Positions 1 through 11,410 of a DNA stretch of 64,000 nucleotides are shown one piece after another. Every line of letters begins with the position of its first letter. Position 1 is the stretch's first letter. The stretch comes from Macropodus opercularis. Lineage: Eukaryota > Chordata > Actinopteri > Anabantiformes > Osphronemidae. The translations under genes and the position numbers were made by a program. Below the pieces are notes generated by a model, which saw only the letters and a list, made by a program, of their open reading frames with translations, was not told where the DNA came from and did no database searches. The stretch is from positions 3,796,501-3,860,500 of the forward strand of contig CM061098.1 of the NCBI GenBank assembly GCA_030770545.1. The letters run 5' to 3'.

Positions 1-1908
1 TTCTACATTTTCCTTACATTGGTTGATTCGCTGCAGTGATGTTTGCCATGAGTGCAAAAGAGAGATCTGACGAAATTCCTTTGTCATGGGTGGGGAGAGA
101 CGATTATTTATGGTGTTGTTTTCGCTAATGTATTGCCTTAATTAAAACACATTGGCTTCCAAAAGCAATATAAGGAACAAATTGCTTTGGCATGGCGGTG
201 GCAGTTGGAGGACAGACTCTGCGTATTGGCAGATCAAATGAGACGGGATTTGGAGTCTTTGAAACTACACTTGTGCTTCAGAGTATGGTAATGAGGCCTA
301 GCAGGATGATATCACCATCCCCAAATATTTAGTTTGTCATTTTGTGGTAATAGGCCCCTCTGTGTGTGCATGTGCGGAGCAGCTTGGGTCGGCCTGGCGA
401 GCGGCTGACGATTACGTTTATACATTACAGATCACTCTGGAAGATACCTGTTTTATAATTTACACCAATTGAATTGTCTTTAGTTAATCTGTTATTCGGC
501 TGCGTCACCCTTGCTGTAAACATCCCAGCATCTGCGTGGATGCGTTCCAGGCATGGGAATGCAAAGGCGCGAGTCGATTAGGAAAAGCTGGTGTTAATTG
601 GCAGCCTACGAGGGGGAGGAGACGCCGAGACACCCCCTCCTCAAACAACGGGGCCGGTTGGTGACACGCTGCAGCGATAATGGCCTCTTTGAATACGAGA
701 AGGCCCTCCCCGCCTGTGTTTTGGAGGGAACATATGTTTGCCTGTCTCTACTTCTGTCAACAGCCTCCACTACAGTGGCAGAGACCAAAGAGACTTCTGC
801 TCCTCGTGTGCCGAGAGGGGAGGAGAGCTCCGCTGTCAGCCACGTCTGATATGACGACTCATTTCACAGCAAGGCACTGGTGTGGTTTCTCTGTAAACAC
901 GGATTTGAGAAATGCTTTCTGGGACGCATACGTTTGCGGTGAGGACGAAACATGACATAAGCCCTTCCAAAAAAGAGAGACAGGAAAAAAAAGGTTTCTG
1001 TTGGGTAAACCAAGCTCTGCCCCTCGACCTCTGTCTACCCCCGACTATGAGTCTGGCTCTTTCTCCTTTTCAGAGTGCGAAGACTGAAACCAGATGTTTT
1101 TAACAGATAACAAATGTCAGAGGCGATAGACGGCAGCACACCTGGTACAGTACAGACCGAACGATCAGAGGATTACTTCGCTGTTCTGGTCGTGTTTTTA
1201 GGAATTTAATGAATCACTTAATCACGACCCACCTAATGACACGTCAGAATGCAAAACAGATGTTTGAACGTTTGAGCTTCTGTCAATAAAAGCAAACATC
1301 CAGCGCACTTTCTTGTGCAGGTTGGTGCCTGGTTGCCGATAGAATTGTGTTGTTCACATGCAACCAAACAGCCGGTGACGAGAAAATATCTCAGCTCTGC
1401 CTGATCTGGGTGAACTGCGATGCTGTGGTTTACTGGTGAACGCCTTAACTCACAACCTCGTTTTTACAGTCAAAGGAACTGGAACCGGATCAACTCCTGA
1501 TATGTATCACGTGTCACTGCCAACACACTGTATGTAAAATACACAGCATATCACACCATTTATTACCCGTGTCAGCATTGACAGGCCGATCTATTAAGAG
1601 CCTGATCTGTGGTTAATGCTACGTAGGCCTGACATCATCTGAACCGTATATAGGCGAGTATGTCTCCATAATAACAAGGCTGGTATAGTTTTTGAGCCGA
1701 CGCAGAGACCGGAGGAGGGAGGGTGGTCTGGTCCCCCAGTCTCTGATGATTGATGATGCTTCTTGTGACACTGACAGAGAGGGATCAGCAAAACAACCAA
1801 CAACTTCTGCATAACTCTGCTTGAGCCAGACGCCAGCCACGCTATTGTGTCATCAGCGCTGGTGCACACACACTGAGACACTGGTAAACACATCTGCCCA
1901 GCGCGCGG

Positions 1909-1932
1909 ACACACACACACACACACACACAC
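1909..1932. repeat. (AC)12 microsatellite
   Basis: Twelve uninterrupted AC units directly after a short GCGCGCGG run. This is a typical fish dinucleotide repeat, useful as a polymorphic marker and without an obvious function. Confidence 0.95.
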
Positions 1933-3639
1933 TGCGTCGCTGCTTGGGACGGGCTTGATTTACTGTCGCTAAAACATAGTTTCTCATACGCTGTAAATGA
2001 ATGCGGGACGTGTTTGCGTTCTAATACGAGCCTACGCAACAACGATTATCTACTGGTCTTACTGGGATGGATTACTCCTACACCTGTGCTCCCAGCTCTG
2101 CGTTTGGGTTGTCGTCTTTCCAATATCAGCTTCTAGCCACCTGTTCTGACAACCACAAGAGTCTCTGGGAAACAGGAACGGCCATAGTTTGCACTGTAAA
2201 AAATGACGCGTAACTACAAAAATAAGTTTTGCGTTGCTCAGACTCAAATCCTATATCAATAAACAACGAACCAGTTTTACCTTGAGACATTAGTGTAATT
2301 ACTTCAAAGATGACCTCTCCTACACTACTGGCATTTGTGTGCTAGCAGGTTGGGAAAGTTGTTTCGTTCTAACTCAGCGATCTGACTTTGGGCATTTTTT
2401 GTAGCGTGGTCACTCTTAAATCATCTTTTTTTTTTCACTTTCGCCCTTGCAGCTGCCCAGATGTTTGATTTACAACATCAATATCTCAAGCCACATTCAT
2501 TTTATTGAGTTATCAATTTCTCTGCATAAAGACCTCTAACAAACTTCTGTGACAACTCCCAGCACATACAGAGATGACATTTCAGGTGCTGGCCATTAAC
2601 AATATATCTAGTTGCAGTCAGAATGGACCGTTTTATTGCTGAGTGCATATCAAATAATGGCGTCTGTTGGCACATGGACGTGAACAGGACACATCCATTT
2701 TTGCTCCGAAGCCAGCGGTTCTGCAATCGCTCCATTTGGCGCCAGCCATAGAAGACCCAGAATTCCTCACTTCATAAAAAAACTTGTTCAGGCTAATATG
2801 CAGCGCCTGGTAATCAATACTACCGGCACAGCTGTTGCACCATAAAATGGCCCATAACGTGGAGACAGCCCTTTCCTTTCTGTCAGTAGGCTCCAGCCTG
2901 TTGTTAGATCTGGTTAAAGACGACAGTGACACGATCTGTTTCATTTTTCATCCTAGAAGTGCACGAGTGCCTCTATGTTGTATTAAATAGAAAGACACGA
3001 CTATTCCAATTAAATTAAGCTAATGCCGCGCTTTCCCCTTCACAGACCATCTCAGCAGTGAAATACTGTACTACAGTGCAGCGCTGTAACCTGACACGTT
3101 GTAGACGAGACCTTGAAGTTGGCCAGAACCACATCTATCAGTGACTAAATCTGTCCTTGCATTCTCAGGGAAGACTCTCAAGGATAAAGCAAGTCTTCAA
3201 AAGCATCTCTGCCTTTTGATGTAAACTTCTGTGACTGGTAGGGTGCCTCTTCAGCCGCGCCGTCTTTTAATTGATTATGTGAGGCAGAGGGCACCGTATC
3301 GTAAATGAGGTGATAGACAAAGACCGCAGTGCTCAGTAGCTTCGCCCTCAGTTATTTTTCCGCTGCAGTAAAGAAAACCTAGTCGTGGGAACAGCCGGTA
3401 GGTAAGAGACATAATAGAAATGCACAGGGAAACTGCTACCATTCATCTTAAATGTACTTGTTTTTTTTTGCACTTTGCTCATTGTGAAATTGAGTTTTGC
3501 TGTTAAATGTTATTTTTATCAGGCTGTCAAAACAAGCAAACAAGGCGTCTGGACCTTCCTGTGCCCCCTGTGGTTGGGGCAACATGGTTGCTAATAGACT
3601 ACAGCGCTAGAAATGAAATGAATATTGAGACTCCAGCGG

Positions 3640-3830
3640 CTCCTCGGCCCACCGTGACATTTGACAGTCTTTTAGGGGGCAGAATGAGGCATGTTGGGGA
3701 GTCGGAAAATTCAATCGTGGCGTATTGATTCTCGTCCGTCTGTCATTATTCCCAGGTTGATTGACAGGAGGAAATTGGTTACGTTAAGTATTTCATATGT
3801 TATAGGGGCTGACATTTGTTTGCCTGCTCT
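3640..3830. promoter_or_regulatory. Candidate enhancer: MEIS/PBX motif cluster
   Basis: Seen directly: TGACATTTGACAG at 3655-3667 (two TGACA cores), CTGTCA at 3740-3745 (TGACAG on the other strand), TGATTGACAG at 3758-3767 and TGACA at 3810-3814. The ten bases at 3758 are an exact match to the PBX-MEIS composite site. Five TALE cores in about 160 bp inside a gene desert suggest a developmental enhancer. Whether it is conserved or active is inference only. Confidence 0.3.
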
Positions 3831-5000
3831 CTATGTCAATATTGTTGAAGAGATCTGTAGCTTTATGAGATAGCATTATACACTGACTGTGGCTTTTGTG
3901 TGATGTTCCAGTGTTTTTCCTGACATAATTTAAGATTTATTAAAAACCAGCAGAATCTCGAGGTGTTTAATGCCGATGTTATTGTCGTCCTCCAGGGGAT
4001 CGCGTTCGTTCATAATTGGTGGCAGACGTGTGCGCTGCATTTTCCACAGCCTCACACACTCCTAAAAATACATCGTCTGCGTGCTTTGAGGCATCAAACA
4101 TGCCAACGGCCGTCAAACGGAGGAGTTTTATTTGAAGAGAGCGCGGTGACCTCATCCTGCTGACAGCTGGCTCACCTGTACTGACTGCGAGCTTTGATTC
4201 ACATTAACACGCATGCCCCTATTTTTAAATCCATGTCAACCTGGTTGGAGCGTCGGTGGGTTGAGGTTTTACGTTTGAGTCAGGCACTGCATCTGTCACA
4301 GTCACAGCTTTGCTCTTGTTTCTCGCATGTGTGAGCATCAAATCACACTTCAGCTTCTTCTCTGATGACTTAGATTATTCAGCTCTGGAATCATGTATGA
4401 ACAAACTGAATATTTTTATATTGAATCAAATCAATTAAGTGCAGATCTTTCTGTGGAGACTTTATGAGACAGCTCTTCTTGTAATATTGGGTTTATTGGG
4501 AGGATCTGACTCTAAAAGCCCAGATCTACCTTAGACAGGCAACGTCACACCAAACCATGGATTTGGCTCTAACTGTGCTTCTCTCTGCTGGTCAAACCCA
4601 AAAGCAAATGTTTGCGTTAAACTTGCCCATCCTTTGCGCTACACTGACAGAAGCACTGTCCATATAGATCTTAGTCCTGGGTCAACATTAGTTCTTAGCT
4701 GGACTGAGCAGCTGTGAGGTCAGCGGATCAATAGCAAGACCAACCCACTTGTATAATATGCGTTGTTTAAAGTTGTTAGAGTTTCGCTTGCCTCAATTTT
4801 GGGGGCTTATTTAGTAAATGTAGCCCAGAGCGTTGTCTGCCCAGGCCGGACTAAACGCCTTATCTCTGCACAGCAGCTCATCCTTAGCCTGGAGCCACTC
4901 TTGTTGGGCTTAGCATTAACCTGTCCTCCTCCACCGCTTGACGGACATCACCAGGTGTGTGAGAGGCTCAAGGGTGTGTCTCTTTAGTACATTGTTTCAT

Positions 5001-8000
5001 TGTTGTTCTCTAGTTGAAAACATTGCTTTGTAAGGGCAAGGTAACAGGCCTCAGGCTGGAACAATCACACTGGTGATTTCCCCTTTATTGCGTTCAGTAA
5101 TGATTTTTCATGTGCAAAATGCCGTGGCTTCAAATTAGAAACGTCAGGTTGTTGAAGTAAACTAAACTGATACCGATTCATGCTGTAAACCACTAATTAG
5201 ACACACTGTGTGTTCACAGTCCAACATTTTACTGCCAACAGCTGCATAAAATATCTCCTGTACAAAGTGTGAACAATTAGCATTTTACATTTAAGGCTGC
5301 GTCAAACCGGTATTTTTTCCTAATGGTAAGACAGTAAATCAGAGCATATGTGTTTATTCTCAACGTGAAGTTCTGTTTGTCTTGGCATCGCTCTCCTCAG
5401 GGTTGAACGCTGTCATTATCTCTACTGTCATATCGCTTTATGAGGTGTGAGTGGTTTCGTCTTCTCATCTTTTGTTCGGTTCCTTTTTGAAAAAGCTGTT
5501 TTAATGTACTGCTCTTTGTCGTGACCTGGGTTTTATTGCAGTGATGCTAACAATGCAGAACATATAACATACGCTAAAGGGTATTTTCCACAGTCTCACC
5601 CTGTTGTTTCTCCGATCATCCAGTTATTCAATGTCCAGATGTTGTAAAGAGAATCAAAGCTCTGTCACAGTATAACAAAAGCCCAGAAGCATTTTTTAAT
5701 AAAAAAGAAAGTGAAGCACATTTGACTAAGGGACATACTAATAAGGAACATGTTTTATAAATGTTGGTGACTCAGCTCCACCCAGTCGGACAAACACAAA
5801 CAAGACGTGTGATCTCCAGATGTTTGTAGAATCCGCCTGCTGTTCCATGTGATGACTGGACATCAGACCTGTTCTCACTCTGACTACATTAAAGTTTCAT
5901 GCATGCCTGTGGGATGTAGAAGGCCTGAGAGCTGCCGTGTTGTTAATAGTCTGTGAATTGTGGGAAACCTTAAGTGGGGTAAATGTATTTCATGTAATCC
6001 CTGGATTAGCATAGCAACCAGCTAATGGCCAAGAATGGATGCTGTCCTCTTAGGTTTTGTGTCCATTTCACCTGAGGCAACGTGGCGAGTGGCCTGGTTA
6101 GAGAGATGAGGACTTAGACCAGCAGATGCTCTGTGGAGGGTTTAGACTCAAGTCAAGCTGTGACTCGTCCGTCTTGGCTCCAGCCAATTAAGCAAACATT
6201 TAACGTCTGTATCATAGATGATGAAGTGTAAGGCTTTCTGGAATCACAGGGAACCTAAAGGAACATTAACAAATACGACCTAAATTACAGCATCTAACGT
6301 TTCTTTATAATAACAGTGCAGCTCATCTGGGTGTTTCCTTCAACGTTGTGCAAAACATAATTAGACGAAAGCTTTTTGTGAGCAAAGCTTTACAAGCTGT
6401 CGCCTACAATTAAATGATTTGAAAATCTTCATTACGAAATTGTACATGTCAACACTTCATAACCAGTTGAGATTGGGATTCTCCAGCTAATGATTAAAAA
6501 GTATTGCACTGTGTCACGGCGGCGCCTGGCTAGACTTAATGTCTGTACGTTTAATGGGCAGTGCACTTGGGTGTTTGCTGTCACATTTTCGGAAGTCTTT
6601 CCAAGTGTTATTACATTTTATCATATCATTTACTGATGAATCTAAACTGCTTTTGTGTGAAACACATGAACTACATGAAAAGTGCTGCTGCGATCTCTCA
6701 AAGACACAATCACAAACATTAATTTAGCTCTTTAGTGCACGAAGTAAGGTTATCACCAGCCAGTCTGTTGATTATTCAAGAAAGGAAAATCAGTGTGAGG
6801 GTGACACTAAAACAATAAAAAAAGCTGCATGTACGTTTCTGATGCTATGATTTCCAGAATAACTCAAATAAGTGGCCTCTCAAATTTTCACACTTGAGTT
6901 GTCAAATGTTCTCCAAGAGCTTTCATCACCAATCACCATGTAGATGTCTTTGAATTCATGCAAAACCAACAGAGAAAAGAAGAGTGTGACAGTTGGATCA
7001 TAGCTGTCCACAAGCGATGCCTCTAAGCCTGAAGTGCGAGTTCGACCAAGCGTAAAATGCCAGACAAGGGAGCTTCCAGAGTCTGCCTGTTGGCAAGGCA
7101 AAGTGGAAACCCAGCTTCATGCGAGGGGAAAGGGAGAGGACTTTGGAGCTTGTGGAGGGCTCTGCATTCCTCTCAAATGTCATCCAAGACTGTCTCGCAA
7201 CACTCGGACCAGAAACAAAAGTTGTAGCCTGTATTTTAGCCGTGTGAGTATTTATGTACCTGCCATGAAGTTTCACTTGAGCTCGCCATGTACCCAAACC
7301 TCCCACATCGCCCCCCGAACCATATGGAACAAGGCTGAGTAACCACAAAAAGCATGAGACTCTGGAGATTTTCCTGTCGAGTTATGGATTCACCATATGC
7401 TGTGCAAAATTATACTTGTGAATCCAAAAGCGGAGGTTTGTTTGTGAGAAGCTCTATGAGAATAAACACTGCAATCCTGCTTTAAGACCTCAATCAATCT
7501 TATTGGGTAGTAGGATGGATTTGCATGATAAAAACAATCAAATTTGCGGTTTGGAGAGATGATTGCTCATGGTATCTGGCACCAGCTGCTTTTCACAGCT
7601 AATGCTAATGCATTATCCACAACTGCAAGAGCGGCATCATAGACTGGCTTCGGAATCCATTAATAGCAGATTCCTATTGAAAAAGAAATCTCAGCCATCA
7701 TAATGTTACTCCATCTGCTTATCCTGTTTCAGCAAAGCAACGCTGTGCACTAAAAATACACCATCACTGACAGAGAGCCTAATCCAGTGATTGGTTTTAC
7801 CTTATCACACAACTTAAGGAGTGTACACTTCTAAGCTGACGGATTGAACCTCTGTTCGATACAGGTTTGCAAAACTGAATCTGTTGAGCCTCAAAGATTT
7901 GATATGGGTATTTAAAGCTCTGCGCGGCATTAACCGCAGAGCACAACAAATAGCCTGCCTTTTAACAGGGCTAGGGAATCCCGGGGCCAGTTGGGATGCA

Positions 8001-10000
8001 AATTGAAATGATCCAAGAGTGGATTGAGAAGGTGAGGGTGGGCTCGGATGGGGCTGCGGAGGGTGGATGACGAGCGGTGAGGAAGGAGGGCTGCAGGAAT
8101 GTGGGAATGAGATGAGGTGGTACGAGGCTTGTGGTGAGGTTCTGCGGAGTTAGCTGCGATTAGCCTCACGGACTAACTTATGACTGACAACTGCATAGTA
8201 ACACGCAGCAGGAGAGTCGTGCACCACCGCTGTGCTTCTTCCCACGTCACGGGTGACAGTGCAGGCTCTACGTCAGCAGTTCACCGTGTGCAGAGTTGCC
8301 TTAAAGTGATGCTAAATCAGAAATATCTGCGGGGTATGAGATTTGGGCCCCGGTGATACGACAACAGGACATAGAGGCATCATTTCTCCGAATTATCCCT
8401 GATCCTAAAGATATTCCACCGTCAACATGCAGACAAACTGAAATGAAAGCGACTGCGTTTAAATGATTGGTGATAATGGAAACCACGCGGGGCCTCGGGA
8501 GACGACTGGAGCCGTGTGAGCCGCGCTCGCTCCGGGAGGTTCGCAGTCTGCACTCCAGAACATCTGACACCGCTACAACAATCGGGTTTGGTGTGATTTA
8601 ATTAGCCGTGGTGTTGCCACCCAAAACTCAATGACTGTCTTTCAATGTAAACTTTCAGGCAGCTATTTTAATTGTGGACGCGATCGTGCCAGTGCACGCG
8701 CTCGCTCCTCTGCTTACCTTCACCCGCGCGTTGACCGAGATCACAAATTCCCCACTGCTAAGCGGCCCCTGACTAATGATAAGTGTAACCGGCACATTTT
8801 TCATTACAGAGAGATAAATTAAACACGGTGGACACAAAATAGAGGACGACTCCTTTCACTGACCCTGTTAATCAAGACTGGAATGATCAGCCTAACTAGG
8901 ATTTAATTGCCTTCTGCTGTTTTCTTCCAGCAGTAATTTGGTTTGCATTGGCTACGCTGTGCCACTGGTAAGTAAGCCAAGGCACTGTTTTGCTGGGCGT
9001 GGGGGTGAGGGGGGTAGAGGGTGATGGCAATGTGCACAGGGTGACTCATGATGGCGAGTCCATGGAAGTCAATGTAAAGACTATAAAGAAAGCAGCTTCC
9101 CTCTCTGGGGTGTGGTGAGGTTTAAAGGCTTTCACATACAACTTTAAAGAGCCCAAGTTTTAAATCCGAGGATATACTGTTAAGTCACATGGGAGGCTTA
9201 TTGTTTTCAAGGCTTCACATATAAGCAGTGTTAACCCTCTAAATGCCATTGAAACCAGCCAGAAAAAGGCTCATTATAAAGTGTGAGGAGGCATCAACAG
9301 GGCAGCTGTGAGTGAAATGTGTCATTTTAAAAATCTATCTCAAGTCGGCTGACATTTCCATAAAGCGTCGCGTTAGGACGAGCGTCCCCTCTCTGGCCGT
9401 GTCTGGGAGCTCGGATATGACTGAGCGCGCGTTTGTATGACCACCAGCCCGTGGAAACCACCCTGACATCACTGGCTGCTTCCTGCTGCCAGCGGGCAGA
9501 GGTTGAACCCTTCTCATTAATCTATCGTCGGCCGCGACTGAGGCCGTCTGCGAGGCAGCGTCGTGCTGGTAGCGCAAAGAAACCCTGACCGACGCTCACA
9601 GAAAGTCTGCCGTAGTATTTCAAGAACACGGCCATTAACGAGCACAGATGAAGGCAGGACGTGTGACCCAGCAGGTCCGTGTCAGCAATGTCCCTTTTGT
9701 TTCACAGTTAAATTGTTTAAATCTTTAAAATGATTCAAATGTACATGGTCTAAGTGTAAAGTCTAAATTCACGAGTAAATGCATGGACTAGATCTTTTTC
9801 TTGCACTAAGCAACGAAACTTTACTTCAACCACTGAACCTTTGTTTTCCCGCCCACAGCTCATGCTCGTGTGCGACGTGCTGCCGAGACAGTGTCAAGAA
9901 GTAAGATATGATTGTATCATCAAATATCGATCTGAGCCCCAACCTGCTCCATTGCCTCGTATTGATTCCTCAAACTGGTGCAAGAGGCCTGAAATTGCTC
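5001..10000. other. Gene desert segment 2, no gene seen
   Basis: No recognisable coding exon. The segment holds an octamer/homeodomain-rich patch at 7480-7690 (listed separately). A second patch at about 8570-8960 is also conserved-looking, with ATTAGC, TTTAATTG and TAATTTGG-type cores flanked by CpG-bearing sequence. Between these is ordinary AT-leaning DNA with no long repeats. Confidence 0.6.
7480..7690. promoter_or_regulatory. Candidate enhancer: octamer, E-box and TAAT motifs
   Basis: Contains an exact POU octamer ATTTGCAT at 7519-7526, an E-box CAGCTG at 7583-7588, the dense homeodomain string TAATGCTAATGCATTA at 7600-7615, and CATTAATAG further downstream. This mixture is characteristic of vertebrate neural or developmental conserved non-coding elements. 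The motifs are visible; the enhancer role is inferred and not tested. Confidence 0.3.
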
Positions 10001-10554
10001 CTTGCAGTGAATTTCACCGCGGGAGTGTTTTTATTTGTCGAGAAAACATTCGTGCACTGCTCAGCCGTGTCAGTAGCGCCCGTCTGTCTGATTACCCGCC
10101 CGCTCCTTTCTGTTACGCTCATCTCTCTTAAGGCTCTGGGACGGCTGCGAATAGTCTCCGCAAATGCCTTTTCATTTATTACTTTTATTTGCTGGGTGCT
10201 GATCCAGTGCATGTATAGATGCATGTATAAGTCAATGCTAAAAGACGTTATGGAACATGAATGAAAAATTTTTATTGAGTCCAAAACCGCAAAAAAACCT
10301 GCATCAAAATTTGTGTTAAGTAAAGATTTCGTACCCTTTTTTTACATCATTGTGCAGTGTCATCATGAAATCAATCCACAGTAAAATACAATTTCAAATG
10401 AAGGGAAAAGCTGTCTACCCTGAACTGGGTAGAGGCCATGTGCACTCAGCAGCATGATTACCTTGTAGCCCAGTAGCGTTCAGTGCTGCTGATAAGGCCA
10501 TTTATTCCCAGAAACAGCAACAAAACAACATGACCCTGCTCAGTCTAATGAACT

Positions 10555-10700
10555 CACTAATTTAATATGCCACCGTGCATTGGTGGCAATAGATCCCACA
10601 TCTAATCTGAGCCAAAACTGATTAGGCCTATTAAGTGGTAATGGAGCGAGGGGCACTTAGCATGCTTGGAGGTTAAGCACCTTTATCTAAGGCGTGGCTG
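10555..10700. promoter_or_regulatory. Candidate enhancer: NKX2, GATA and TAATC motifs
   Basis: Visible motifs: a 7-bp inverted repeat TGCCACC/GGTGGCA (10568-10574 and 10582-10588), TAATCT at 10603-10608, TGATTAGG at 10619-10626 (TAATCA on the minus strand), TTAAGTGG at 10631-10638 (exact NKX2-type site) and TTATCT at 10683-10688 (GATA site on the minus strand). NKX2 plus GATA in close spacing is a known cardiac/endodermal enhancer grammar, and TAATC cores suit PITX/OTX-class factors. The function is inference. Confidence 0.3.
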
Positions 10701-11365
10701 CTCTTTTGTTGTCCTGTTGTTAAGCTGATTGCATAGCTGTGACCATCTGTCTACTTGTGTGGTCTTCATTTTCAGATTCTCCCAGATGTGTGACAGCGAT
10801 GTTCGCGGCCTTAGATCTCGCAGACGCACGCGGGAAAACAAGTGCAGGTTGAAACGCGACAAATATAAATAGGGAAGGTGCATTTTTAAGAAAACAGATG
10901 TACGGAAGCTAAGCAACCACTGGATGCGTCAACAGGTCTTTTTGACATTAAACACATTTCACAAAACAATACTGACTCCATCCTAATGCTCTGCCAGAAA
11001 GAGCTGCATGTAGCAAAGCTTCCCAATAGCCCATTGTGTGGTGCTTAAACAGTACAATAAGCTTTCGTCGTCTTTTGATGTGTGACTGATCCGCCAGCCG
11101 ACGCAAGCAGAAGGCATTCCTCACCCACAGAGCTGGCTGTGCGTCCTCGCTCTCTGCCAGCGCCACGCTCACCGCCACGGCACGTTTTCTGCTCACTCCC
11201 ACAAGGCCTTGACACTTTTCTGGCACATGCGAAGGATGGATGACGGGGCATAAAAAAAGACAACGTCCTGCAGTGTTGGGAATTTATGACCGGACAGCGA
11301 GCGCAGACCCATATGTTTAAGGAGGAGAAATGGGGCCATTCTCAAAGCTGCAATCAAATACATCT

Positions 11366-11410
11366 CAATTAGAGCAGCTTTTTCCTCACAGTAATACCTG
11401 CTCTAATTTG
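11366..11410. repeat. Imperfect inverted repeat with homeodomain cores
   Basis: CAATTAGAGCAG at 11366-11377 faces CTGCTCTAATTTG at 11398-11410 across a 20-nt spacer; the arms differ by one inserted base. Each arm contains an ATTAG/TAATT homeodomain core, so this could be paired binding sites or a hairpin. It is not flanked by target-site duplications that would suggest a transposon. Confidence 0.6.

Larger units (their letters stand above)
1..5000. other. Gene desert segment 1, no gene seen
   Basis: No reading frame here resembles a known protein and none has convincing paired splice sites. Contents: an AC microsatellite at 1909-1932; a stretch around 95-310 rich in TAAT/AATTA-type homeodomain cores that has the look of a conserved non-coding element; another TAAT-rich piece near 2995-3060; and a cluster of TALE-homeodomain (MEIS/PBX) motifs at 3655-3815, listed separately. 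The remainder is unremarkable single-copy-looking DNA. Confidence 0.6.
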
